NCBI GenBank assembly: GCA_002812745.2
Contig: NCSJ02000483.1
Coordinates: 1 to 24,101 of the forward strand
Origin: Scytalidium lignicola
Lineage: Eukaryota; Ascomycota; Leotiomycetes
Length of the DNA stretch: 24,101 nucleotides
Reading direction: 5' to 3'
Part shown: one piece after another, positions 9,449 to 17,807 of the stretch
How positions within the stretch are numbered: position 1 is the stretch's first letter
Layout: every line of letters starts with the position of its first letter
Position numbers and translations under genes: made by a program
The notes under the pieces: model-generated
What the model was told of the DNA's origin: nothing
The model's input: only the letters and a program-made list of their open reading frames with translations
Database searches by the model: none

Positions 9449-10159
9449 TTATAGCTCTCTTAGTCCTTCTCCTAAGACGTATTCGTCACCGCAAGCCTTC
9501 CGCATTATTCCGGCAACGTCGTCTCGGTCCGTCAGGCTCAGCAGGAAGGACTGCACAGCTTCAATATTGTCCGTCCACTTGATTGCAGTGTCCTTTAACC
9601 TCTCTATATCCTCCAACTTTCGTAGGACCTCGGTAGGATCATTATCGCTATAGCTGGTCAACTCTTTGTCGAGCTCTTCAATTTCCTTCAGGAGGACCTC
9701 GTGTGCCTCCAAAAGTGCCATCCTATCCATTCCATTATCCTCAAGCATCTCATCATCTTCCGCACGCTTTGTCATCTCTTCTGCTATCTGTCTCTCTAGT
9801 TCTTCAATTACCATCTTAAGTTTCATTTCTTCGGACGTCAAGCTTGCTATTGTATTCTCTTTGCTCTTTTTCGCATCCGACATGAAGGACCAGTACCAGT
9901 TACCGCTACCGATCTTCTCGACGCGTATCTGGTTCTCGTCGACGAGGGCTTGGAGGTAGTCTTTGACTTGCATGCCATTGATGGATCCAACCGAAGGGAG
10001 AAGTTTCTCCAGCTCTTTGAAGGAGTAGACGCCCATTGATTCGCGGAACCATTGCTGAATCTTTACCTGCTTCGCTGCTGGAGGTAGGGCTTTCGGAGCC
10101 TAGATAATGTGAGTCTTCATGCATATATTACATTTCGTGTTTCTCTCAAGAAATACCAT
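9449..10159 (-). CDS. MND1: Meiotic nuclear division protein 1 (Hop2 partner)
   Basis: Partner of Hop2; in other fungi the heterodimer stimulates Dmc1/Rad51 strand exchange in meiosis. The main exon is 10099-9449 and encodes a winged-helix N-terminus (KIQQWFRES, GVYSFKELEKLLP, SGNWYWSF). A long coiled coil (about residues 85-165) and the conserved tail GDEYVLGEGLREL follow. An in-frame TAG sits directly before codon GCT at 10099, so the conserved APKALPPAAKQ segment needs splicing. The best model is a first exon that is only the ATG (10159-10157), a 57-nt intron (GTATTT donor, CTCAC branch, CTAG acceptor), then GCT. This gives 217 aa beginning MAPKALPP, the family's usual length and start. 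An out-of-frame ATG in weak context lies 17 bases upstream of the proposed start. Confidence 0.93.
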
Positions 10160-10501
10160 TCTTTGCTTTTAATCATAGATGAGGTACGGTATTTTTGGGT
10201 GAGTGTAAGTGCAGTCTGTATATCACTACCCGTGAGAAGACGCGTGACTCCTTGCCGGAGGATAGGTTTCTCCGAGAACACATCATATTGAATCCAACTT
10301 CAGAGCATCTATCTATATCGTATAATACCGTCTGTTGATGGGGTAAGTATTGTTGGAGGCTAATGTTGAATACGGAGAAAGTGAATTCGTTCTTTTACGC
10401 TCGGTGAGTGGCCTACAGGTTCAAAATATTGAATCTTGTAGACATTTTTGTGTGGATCTAAGAGAGTTAATCACTTGAATCTCTGTTATTTCTACACATG
10501 A

Positions 10502-10938
10502 ACATCTAGTGAATCATTTCTCTCAAGTCATAAATAACCCAGCTTCATCACTTCATCCTCTTCCACTTCCTACTTTCTACGATCTTACGTCTTACATCTA
10601 GTGAATTATTTCTCTCGGATTATAACCCAACCTCTTCACTTCATCTTCTTCCACTTCCTACTTCCTACCATCTTACATCTAGTGAATTATTTCTCTCAGG
10701 TTATAAATAACCCAGCTTCATCACTTCTTCCTCTTCTACTTTCTACTTTCTATCATCATCTCACATCTAATTATTTATTTCTCTTAAGTTATAAATAACT
10801 CAGCTTCATTACTTCTTCCTCTTTTTCTTTCCACTTTCCACCACCATCTCACATCTAGTGAACCATTTCTCTCAGGTTATAAATAACCCAGCTTCATCAC
10901 TTCTTCCTCTTCCACTTTCTACTTTCCATCACCATCCC
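10502..10938 (+). repeat. Five tandem ~88-bp repeats with TATA box and CT tract
   Basis: Units start at ACATCTA: 10502-10593 (92), 10594-10674 (81), 10675-10762 (88), 10763-10850 (88) and 10851-10938 (88). Each runs ACATCTAGTGAA-TTATTTCTCTC, then TATAAATAACCCAGCTTCAT, then a pyrimidine-rich segment ending near CATCTT or CATCTC. Units 1, 3, 4 and 5 carry TATAAATA; unit 2 has lost it through an internal deletion. The copies differ at scattered positions, so the array is not recent. The layout (TATA box followed by a CT-rich stretch) resembles a repeated core promoter pointing at the gene at 11154. Confidence 0.85.
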
Positions 10939-11054
10939 CAATTATTCATCTCCATATCCTCAATTTCTTATCTCAACTAGGAGATCGACAACTAAAACCA
11001 CCTTGGACAAACGCGCGCACAACCAACATTCGCTCTATCATCAAATTGTCCGCA

Positions 11055-11119
11055 GTATGTTATTACTCTATCATTGCTCTATCATTCTTAATCATTAAAA
11101 AACTAACGAAACTTTTTAG
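11055..11119 (+). other. Likely 5'-UTR intron of the orphan gene
   Basis: Donor GTATGT, branch ACTAAC and acceptor TTTTTAG are all textbook fungal signals, 65 nt in total. It lies 34 bases before the ATG at 11154. Upstream sequence shows no in-frame ATG, so it is probably in the untranslated leader. Confidence 0.7.
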
Positions 11120-11153
11120 TAGGCTGACGTCATAACGACCGCAAATTATAAAT

Positions 11154-12086
11154 ATGGCCGAGACATCTTCCTCCGCAGATGGTGCTTATGCTAGCAGCAG
11201 CATTGCCCCAAAAAATTTCTCCAGCGGCTCTCAGCCTTCAGCTACCATGTCCTCTTCGGATATAGCTCTTACTAATGAATACACTCCTATCAAATACGCC
11301 GGCATAAAAATTCTGAAAAGGATAATCACCTATCATGACCAGAAACTCAAAGATGGCGATCTTAAAGCGGAATACTTTACCATTTCCCATGTGTCAAGCA
11401 ATGATTTCCAAAATATCGAGCGGCGAAGAGGAGAACTTGGCTGCAAAGTCAGATTTATGTATCTTGCCGACATCCAGACTTTAATCATTAAGTTACCAAG
11501 CGAGATCCACGAAAGAGCTCATAGGTCGCTCGGATCTGATATTATCTGTCGAGCTGATCGCATGGGCCTCAGCCGTGCCGAACATTTGGAGCTCGGTGCA
11601 ACATTATATACAAGTGAGAATGATTCCAAAAAGGAAGCAGACTCCTCATACGTCAACAACACGATCCACCCACGACCGAAGAAGAGATGGCCGAGCCTTG
11701 TCATAGAGGCGGGCTACTCGGAAAGTATCAATAGATTGAGAACTGACGCACGATGGTGGATTTCACTCTCGAAACACGCGGTGCGGATTGTGTTGCTTAT
11801 CAAGGTGAACCCCAACAGAAGGCGTGTTACCATCGAGAAGTGGATTCCAGATCCTAATCCCAATCCACGAGTCACACGCAACCGTGGGCCATATCCAGCT
11901 GCACTCGTCGCTACCATCGCCATTAACCAATCCAATGCAAATGCTTCGACCATCACTGGAGGGCCTCTCATTCTGGAATTTGACGAAGTCTTCCTCCGCC
12001 CGGCGAATAATCCTCCAGAACATGATATCGTTTTTAGCCAGCAGGATTTAGATGGATGGGCTCACGACTTGTGGGATGGCCTGTAG
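11154..12086 (+). CDS. Orphan protein, possible PD-(D/E)XK-like fold
   Basis: A 310-aa protein with no visible intron. The first ~35 residues are Ser/Ala-rich and probably disordered. Residues 40-140 hold a mixed alpha/beta region. The best-defined segment is PSLVIEAGYSES (180-191), followed by RLRTDARWW (about 195-203) and a beta-strand-like RIVLLIKVN (about 212-220). A strand with Glu, then a helix, then a second strand recalls the core of PD-(D/E)XK/Uma2-type nucleases, but the usual preceding Asp is Ser here and no catalytic Lys is clear, so this is a weak guess. I believe similar hypothetical proteins occur as families in filamentous fungi. No signal peptide or membrane span is seen. It is preceded by the five-unit repeat array and a leader intron. 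Function unknown. Confidence 0.75.
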   Translation: MAETSSSADGAYASSSIAPKNFSSGSQPSATMSSSDIALTNEYTPIKYAGIKILKRIITYHDQKLKDGDLKAEYFTISHVSSNDFQNIERRRGELGCKVRFMYLADIQTLIIKLPSEIHERAHRSLGSDIICRADRMGLSRAEHLELGATLYTSENDSKKEADSSYVNNTIHPRPKKRWPSLVIEAGYSESINRLRTDARWWISLSKHAVRIVLLIKVNPNRRRVTIEKWIPDPNPNPRVTRNRGPYPAALVATIAINQSNANASTITGGPLILEFDEVFLRPANNPPEHDIVFSQQDLDGWAHDLWDGL

Positions 12087-12889
12087 CTGTCATTTGGATT
12101 AAATGGGACAGCCGACATTCATCTCAACGATTGTGACCGTTGTCTCTAATCGTTTTTTACCATTCGTCTTATTGTTTTATCACCATTTTGATCTAAGGAT
12201 CCCTGCTCTTCGCATGTTTTATATCTGATGATCTCAGCAGGGTCTTTCAGCCAAAATATAAATTGCCGCGAGCTTGTAACTTCGATTCTTAGGGCTGATC
12301 TCTTTTTTTGATCTTGTCCATCTTCTGAAAACTGCTTGGTCGGAAATGGACACGAATTTTATGGGGTTTAGGTTTAGTTAGGGGTGGATACAGTGCCTAG
12401 CATCCTTATAAATGTATTACAGAGTGGCACCTCTTCAGAATTAATTCTAATGAAATTTTATGCTAAATCTTCAAATTTTAGTTGGAGGCTATTTGTAATT
12501 CTTTCTAGTTCTACGTAAATATTTTCGGCTTGTTTGATTCGGAAACATGCCCTAGTACACATTAGCTACTGTTCTTCTAACATCTATCTTAGGGTAGGAT
12601 CTATTTCTCTGATGGTAATGATGCAACTGTTCGTCATTATGATCACACCATTGATGTTTCCGGTCACCAATAATGGTAGGTTTAAGGAACTGATCTTGTT
12701 AGCGTTTGCTATAATTTCTACATTATGGACTTGTTTCTTTCCTTCTAATTCAACTACTTTCATTCTGTTCAATTTGGTATCTTGAATCTATTTCCTTGTT
12801 GCTAATCTCTCTTGAGCCAGTTTTCCTAGATCTACTATACATCCCTGATTTTATCAGTGGCTATCTATATCCCAAATTGGATTCCTCGG
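12087..12889. other. AT-rich spacer between orphan and F-box genes
   Basis: This holds the 3' end of the orphan transcript and the promoter of the F-box gene. A G/T-rich stretch at 12362-12386 contains degenerate TTTAGG/TTAGGGG words. No gene recognised. Confidence 0.55.
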
Positions 12890-13903
12890 ATGGGCGGATC
12901 GGACAACACTATGGGAAAGCCAGAGTCGCCAAATTTTAGACTGCATGCGCTTCCTTTAGATGTCCTTTTAATCATAATCAGCTTTTTGCCAAGGTGTTCG
13001 AAGGCATTATTCTATTTGAGTTGTCGCAGTATTGCATCGATGATCGGACCACAGTGTTTCAAGGACTTGGTGGACCAGAGAAAGGAATTTCTGGAGACCC
13101 TGGAGAGAGATTTGCATAATTACATCATGTGTTTTAAATGTGAAAATCTCCACTATACTGGGGACGGTTCTCCGTACGTCAGCAAGAGGACTAAGATCCG
13201 TTTCAAATATCCAAGATGTAGGCCAGTCCGCCCATATCCGTTCACTCATCTTCACGACTCTTGGGATATCGCTGTTTTCCAAATAGCCATGCAACTTCAT
13301 AGACAAGGACAGGATTGTTCTAGATTTTTATCACGACTGTCGCTTGCAGGAAGACTGTTTCTGGAGAAAAGAATCGGCAAATATCATCAATACCACATGC
13401 CTTCCCATCGGATCATAAATAACAAGATGTATGTCCGGAAACAAACGGTTGTTGTACCGAACCCCTTGGACGACAAACAGTCTCTCCGTTGGAATCACGT
13501 CATCTGCCGTCACAAAACCATATGCTGCATTGGCTTGACAAATACTAATAATGCAATGTTTATAGGGCCTCAAAGGCTGACTTGGAAATCAGGAATGAGA
13601 TCTATATGTATACAACCTTGCACACATTGCCATCTAGAGATCCGGATTGACAGTAGGGAGCCCAAACAAGATTTGCGTGCCTTGGTTTTGACCGAATGGC
13701 GTAATATAGGAACTGGCAGAACTCCTGAGGGTCGAGACTTGGTGTATGTTCCTGAAGATAAAAAGGTACCTAGTTTTGGACTTGGATCCGTTATGGAGGC
13801 ATTTGAAGAAAACGCCGAGTTTAAGTATGATTCGCCTCTAACCCCTGGTCGGGCTAATAGGTTGGTTAAAGATTATACACGAGGCGTTGATCACCGCTAT
13901 TAA
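12890..13903 (+). CDS. F-box domain protein, lineage-specific
   Basis: A 337-aa protein. The F-box lies at about residues 18-60 (LPLDVLLIIISFL, then a Leu/Cys-rich helix). F-box proteins normally bind Skp1 and present substrates to an SCF ubiquitin ligase. After the F-box comes LERDLHNYIMCFKC (CxxC at 81-84), then C206, C212, C213 and CTHC (244-247), which together could hold zinc. No WD40, LRR or Kelch repeats are seen. This arrangement resembles large families of uncharacterised F-box proteins in Leotiomycetes and relatives. The start is the ATG at 12890; the frame is open upstream only to a GTG at 12857, and ATG 12911 is an alternative. Substrate unknown. Confidence 0.75.
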   Translation: MGGSDNTMGKPESPNFRLHALPLDVLLIIISFLPRCSKALFYLSCRSIASMIGPQCFKDLVDQRKEFLETLERDLHNYIMCFKCENLHYTGDGSPYVSKRTKIRFKYPRCRPVRPYPFTHLHDSWDIAVFQIAMQLHRQGQDCSRFLSRLSLAGRLFLEKRIGKYHQYHMPSHRIINNKMYVRKQTVVVPNPLDDKQSLRWNHVICRHKTICCIGLTNTNNAMFIGPQRLTWKSGMRSICIQPCTHCHLEIRIDSREPKQDLRALVLTEWRNIGTGRTPEGRDLVYVPEDKKVPSFGLGSVMEAFEENAEFKYDSPLTPGRANRLVKDYTRGVDHRY

Positions 13904-14380
13904 CAACGCAGGAAAAATTGGCTGAAATTATGCAAGAGTTAAATCAATTTGATTAGATCTCAATATTTCACAACTGTATATCATCCGAGGAGGTTCGAAG
14001 AGTTAATCACATGCTTTCTTCCCTACCTGCCAATTATACTTGTCTTACCATACAGAGTTTCCTTTCAACAGAAAAATAGAAATCAGGATTGTGTAGCAGG
14101 GGAGAGAAGTAGAGATATTGTATCTTCATTACCATTAGTGAAACATGAGAGAGATATTGTCGAGCATATACATCTCTAATTCCATCCTTGACTAGTCGTA
14201 CAATATTTATATTCTCTTGACCTATCAGGTAGTGGTACATATGTAATAATGTAAATTTCAGAGCTGGAAAATCTTCTAAACGCCGTTTCCATGTCATCCG
14301 CACCAAGCATACTGTTTTTACAGATAACATCCATTCTCTGGATGGGGAGGAGAGGGATTCTTCGTGCCACGAATGTTCTT
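13904..14380. other. Convergent spacer, no gene seen
   Basis: Separates the 3' ends of the F-box gene and mL59. It is AT-rich, and GAGATATTGT occurs twice about 40 bases apart (near 14112 and 14152). Short open frames only. Part of this region would be read as mL59 coding sequence if its last intron were missed. Confidence 0.6.
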
Positions 14381-14991
14381 TTATTTGGGCCATTTCTTCC
14401 AACCACGACCATGTCCTCTCTGATATAAAATATTAGTATCTGTCCTTGATCACCAGCGATAGGTGAATAACATACCTCTTTCCATTGTTGGATCATCTTC
14501 GGCATCTCCAGCATGGCCTTCTTGCGCATCTCTAACCGTCCCTTCAATGTTCTCTCGGATTCCTTACCCTTCACCCGTTGTCCAACTCCAGTTCCCTTAA
14601 CTCTAAGTCCATTCTCTGCCCTCCTCTTTAACCTCTCTACAGTTCCCTTCGTTGTAGGTGGTAAAAGCTCTTCGACTCCGTACTGTCTCGCGAGCTTGAC
14701 AAGATCGGCCTGTCTCCTTAAAGAAAATACAGGATCATGCCATTTCCCCGTTATAGGATGCTTGTGTGGAGCAAATGGAGATGGAACTGTCGAATTGACC
14801 GCAGTTTGACTCGGATTGGAAGCAGCCGGGTCTACTGCTGTTGGCGCCGAGGAAGCATCGGGAGAGGTGGTTGACAGAGATGTTTGTGATTGAGGGAGGA
14901 TGGTTTGAGGAGGATAGCGGGCAAAGAATCGTAGTAACTGGGGAGGTAATCGCTCTGCCAGCTTGATAAACTGCTGAGTGTTGCCCGCCAT
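14381..14991 (-). CDS. MRPL25: Mitochondrial large-subunit ribosomal protein mL59 (MRPL25)
   Basis: Fungal-specific protein of the mitochondrial 54S ribosomal subunit. Exons 14991-14476 and 14419-14381 join to 184 aa. The 56-nt intron has donor GTATGT, branch ACTAAT and acceptor ATCAG. It joins QQWKE to a 12-residue exon ending GRGWKKWPK, a tail typical of this family in filamentous fungi. Conserved blocks are PPQLLRFFARYPP near the start, HPITGKWHDPVFSLRRQADL, YGVEELLPP and GLRVKGTGVGQ. The insert at about residues 35-75 is Ser/Thr/Pro-rich and probably unstructured. A cleavable mitochondrial presequence is not obvious. The ATG lies 176 bases from the divergent PRP28 ATG, so the two genes likely share a promoter region. 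Confidence 0.93.
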
Positions 14992-15167
14992 GCTGTGTGC
15001 GGCTGGATAGGCTCAAACTAAAGCTCAGATGTTTTCGAGGTCGTTGAAGCTTTGAAGATAAAAAGTTCCTTAGTCAGCATGCATATTCATGGCGTTTCGC
15101 TTAAACGTCTTTCAGCCTCGCCTTGCTTTTGCCTCTCGAGCCTCTCTACATCAACCCTCAAAATACT
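14992..15167. promoter_or_regulatory. Shared bidirectional promoter, mL59 / PRP28
   Basis: Only 176 bases separate two divergent ATGs. A CT-rich stretch (about 15105-15150) just before the PRP28 ATG is a likely initiation zone for that gene. An ATG at 15089 opens a 66-codon frame that overlaps the PRP28 start out of frame; it would matter only if transcripts start upstream of it. Confidence 0.6.
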
Positions 15168-17619
15168 ATGGCTACCTATTCGAATGGTGTTTCATACGGC
15201 GATACAACGCATTATACCGCCTCAAATGGACGGCCATCTTCACCTCCACCACCTCCCCCCGATTCCGTTGTTCCTCCGCCACCACCTGATTTCATAGCAC
15301 CTCCTGCGCCTCCAAGCAATCATGCTCCTCCACCTCCAGATGATCTTCCACCACCTCCACCATCGGAATCGCTGCCACCACCTCCTGAGGGGCTAGTAAA
15401 GAAGAAGAAATCAGGATGGGGCTCCCAGCAGAGCCGCGGACCTCTTAGTATCGAGGATATCCTGAAGAAGAAGAAGGAAGCAGATGAGGCTGCTTCAAAG
15501 CCCAAGTTCTTGTCGAAAGCTGCGCGGGAAAAGCTAGCACTGGAGAAGAGGGCGCGGGAAGTAGAAGAGCAGCAAAGGCGGCTTGAGACGGAACGTGACA
15601 CCTTACCTGCCGCTGTAAATGGTCGCGACAGTATATCAAATGGGAGAAATGCTCAACCAAATGGACAGGACACATTCTCAGTCCCGACCGGACCACGAGC
15701 TATGCGGAATGTCGAACCTCCGACTAGACCGAGAAACGACCAGTCGAGTAAAACGGCGAATGACGCACCCACGAGATCATCATCTGGTACTGGGAAAGCA
15801 ACGTTGGCAGGGGGGAAGCGTCCCGCCGATGGGGCAAATCCTGAAGCTGCACTAATACGAACTCGATATATGGGAGCAGACACGAATCAGTCCACCTTCT
15901 CAGCCAAGAAAAAGAGGCGGCGAACAACAGAGAAAAAGTTCAACTTTGAATGGAATGCAGAGGAGGACACTAGTCCAGACTATAACCCGATTTACTCGTC
16001 CCGTGCTGAAGCCAACNTTTTTTGGAAGGGGAAGGTTAGGTGGCTTTGGGGATGATGTAAGTGAAAGTGTTGTGTTGAAGTATGCGAAAGCACTAGAAGA
16101 GCACGATGCTGTGGCAGGAACTGCACGAGCTAGAGAAATAATGGAGATGGAACGACGGATGAAGGAAGAGGGAGGAAGGAATTCTCTAGATAAACATTGG
16201 AGTGAAAAGAAGCTGGAACATATGCGAGAAAGGGACTGGCGTATTTTCAAGGAAGATTTTAACATCAGCACGAAAGGTGGTGGTATACCGAATCCAATGC
16301 GGAGCTGGTCCGAGTCTAAACTTCCAAAACGACTTCTGGATATCATTTCTCAAGTGGGTTACGACGAGCCTTCAGCTGTTCAGAGAGCTGCGATACCTAT
16401 TGCGCTACAAGCTAGAGACTTGATCGGTGTTGCCGTCACTGGTTCAGGTAAAACTGCGGCTTTCTTACTTCCTCTACTGGTCTATATATCAGAGCTGCCA
16501 GCTCTAAATGAGTTCACCAAGAACGACGGTCCATACGCTATTATTCTCGCACCTACTCGTGAATTGGCGCAACAGATTGAAGTCGAGGCTCGAAAATTTG
16601 CTACACCCTTAGGTTTCACTTGTGTCAGTATTGTTGGTGGTCATTCTCTGGAGGAGCAAGCTTATAATCTACGAAATGGAGCCGAGATCATTATTGCGAC
16701 ACCTGGTCGTCTAGTGGATTGTATAGAACGGCGAGTCTTGGTCTTGGGCCAGTGTTGTTATGTTATCATGGATGAAGCCGATCGTATGATCGATCTCGGG
16801 TTTGAAGAGTCTGTGAATAAGATTTTAGATGCTCTGCCTGTCACAAATGAGAAACCAGATACGGACGATGCTGAGGATGCACAAGCTATGAGCAGACATC
16901 TTGGCGGTAAGGACCGCTACAGACAAACAATGATGTACACAGCTACTATGCCCCCAGCGGTTGAGAAGATAGCGAAGAAGTACTTGAGAAGGCCTGCGAT
17001 AGTTACCATCGGTAACATTGGAGAAGCTGTAGACACCGTCGAGCAGCGTGTAGAGTTTGTTGGTGGTGAAGATAAGAGGAAGAAGCGTCTCAACGAACTC
17101 CTCAATTCAGGAGAATTCAAACCTCCTATCATCGTCTTCGTCAACATCAAACGCAACTGCGACACTATTGCAAAAGATGTCAAACACATGGGCTTTTCAA
17201 CGGTTGCTCTTCATGGTAGTAAGACACAAGAGCAGCGTGAGGCTGCGCTTGCCGCCTTGCGTTCCGGTGCTGCACATGTCCTCGTTGCCACTGATCTGGC
17301 TGGTAGAGGTATTGATGTGCCCGACGTTAGTCTGGTCATCAACTTTAATATGGCAAACAGCATCGAAGCTTATACCCATCGTGTTGGTCGTACAGGTCGC
17401 GCTGGCAAGAGTGGTGTCGCTATCACTTTCTTGGGCAATGAAGATTCGGATGTCCTGTATGATCTCAAGCAGATGCTGACAAAGAGCGCGATTTCCCGTG
17501 TTCCCGAAGAGTTAAGGAAACATGAGGCTGCGCAGCAGAAGCCGACAAAGGGTGGTGGCCAGAAGAAAATAGAAGAGAGTACTGGTTTTGCTGGAAAAGG
17601 GGGTGGTGCCGGGTGGTAG
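15168..17619 (+). CDS. PRP28: Prp28 DEAD-box spliceosomal RNA helicase
   Basis: ATP-dependent helicase that displaces U1 snRNP from the 5' splice site during U4/U6.U5 tri-snRNP joining. Order: Pro-rich N-terminus (to about residue 85), basic/acidic region ([23 protein letters not shown]), Prp28-specific [17 protein letters not shown], then the helicase core. Motifs: Q motif (GYDEPSAVQ), I AVTGSGKT (422-429), Ia PTRELAQQ, Ib TPGRL, II DEAD (535-538), III TAT (591-593, Thr replacing the commoner Ser), [22 protein letters not shown] (737-744). An N at 16017 before T6 shifts the frame; omitting it gives one continuous 816-aa protein, so the break is almost surely artefactual. No intron seen. The start is the ATG at 15168; the frame opens upstream only through TTG. 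The stop is 188 bases from the convergent DPH6 stop. Confidence 0.95.
16017..16017. other. Ambiguous base causing an apparent frameshift in PRP28
   Basis: An N is followed by six T residues. Upstream coding is in one frame and downstream coding is in the next, and the two agree if this position is not a real base. This is the only one of the four N positions inside a coding region. Confidence 0.85.
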
Positions 17620-17807
17620 ATAAAAAAAAAGATACCTGGTCCCTTGCATGTATATTTGCCTGGAATCGATTGTAGTAATTAGAGTTAAAATAACCAAGCC
17701 ATGTCTTTGTGATGAATCGTTGAATATGTTATTTTACCTTTGGGTAAGGGAGTGATATGTCCTTACCCCGCCTGTTTCAAATGCCAAAGGCCAAAATCGA
17801 CCTAGTT

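Larger units (their letters stand above)
10160..11153. other. Intergenic region with tandem repeats and a UTR intron
   Basis: This lies between the divergent starts of MND1 and an orphan gene. The left third is unremarkable MND1 promoter sequence. The middle is the five-unit repeat array at 10502-10938. The right part holds the likely transcription start and 5' leader of the orphan gene, with an intron at 11055-11119. I see no other coding sequence. Confidence 0.6.

Noticed and set aside
12534..12785. 83-codon hydrophobic frame upstream of the F-box gene as an extra exon or gene
   Set aside because: AT-rich, no splice signal linking it to the F-box frame, and no recognisable sequence.
13990..14010. 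GGTTCGAA near 13991 as a possible tRNA T-arm
   Set aside because: No matching acceptor, D-arm or A-box sequence lies at the right distance; no tRNA can be folded around it.
14176..14419. Extension of mL59 to a 271-aa protein by reading through
   Set aside because: The tail after QQWKE is intron and downstream sequence. Splicing 14476 to 14419 gives the conserved C-terminus ending GRGWKKWPK and a stop at 14381.
15946..17619. A separate shorter DEAD-box helicase gene beginning after the N
   Set aside because: It is the second part of PRP28; the Prp28-specific N-terminal motifs lie directly upstream in the other frame and the break is at the N.
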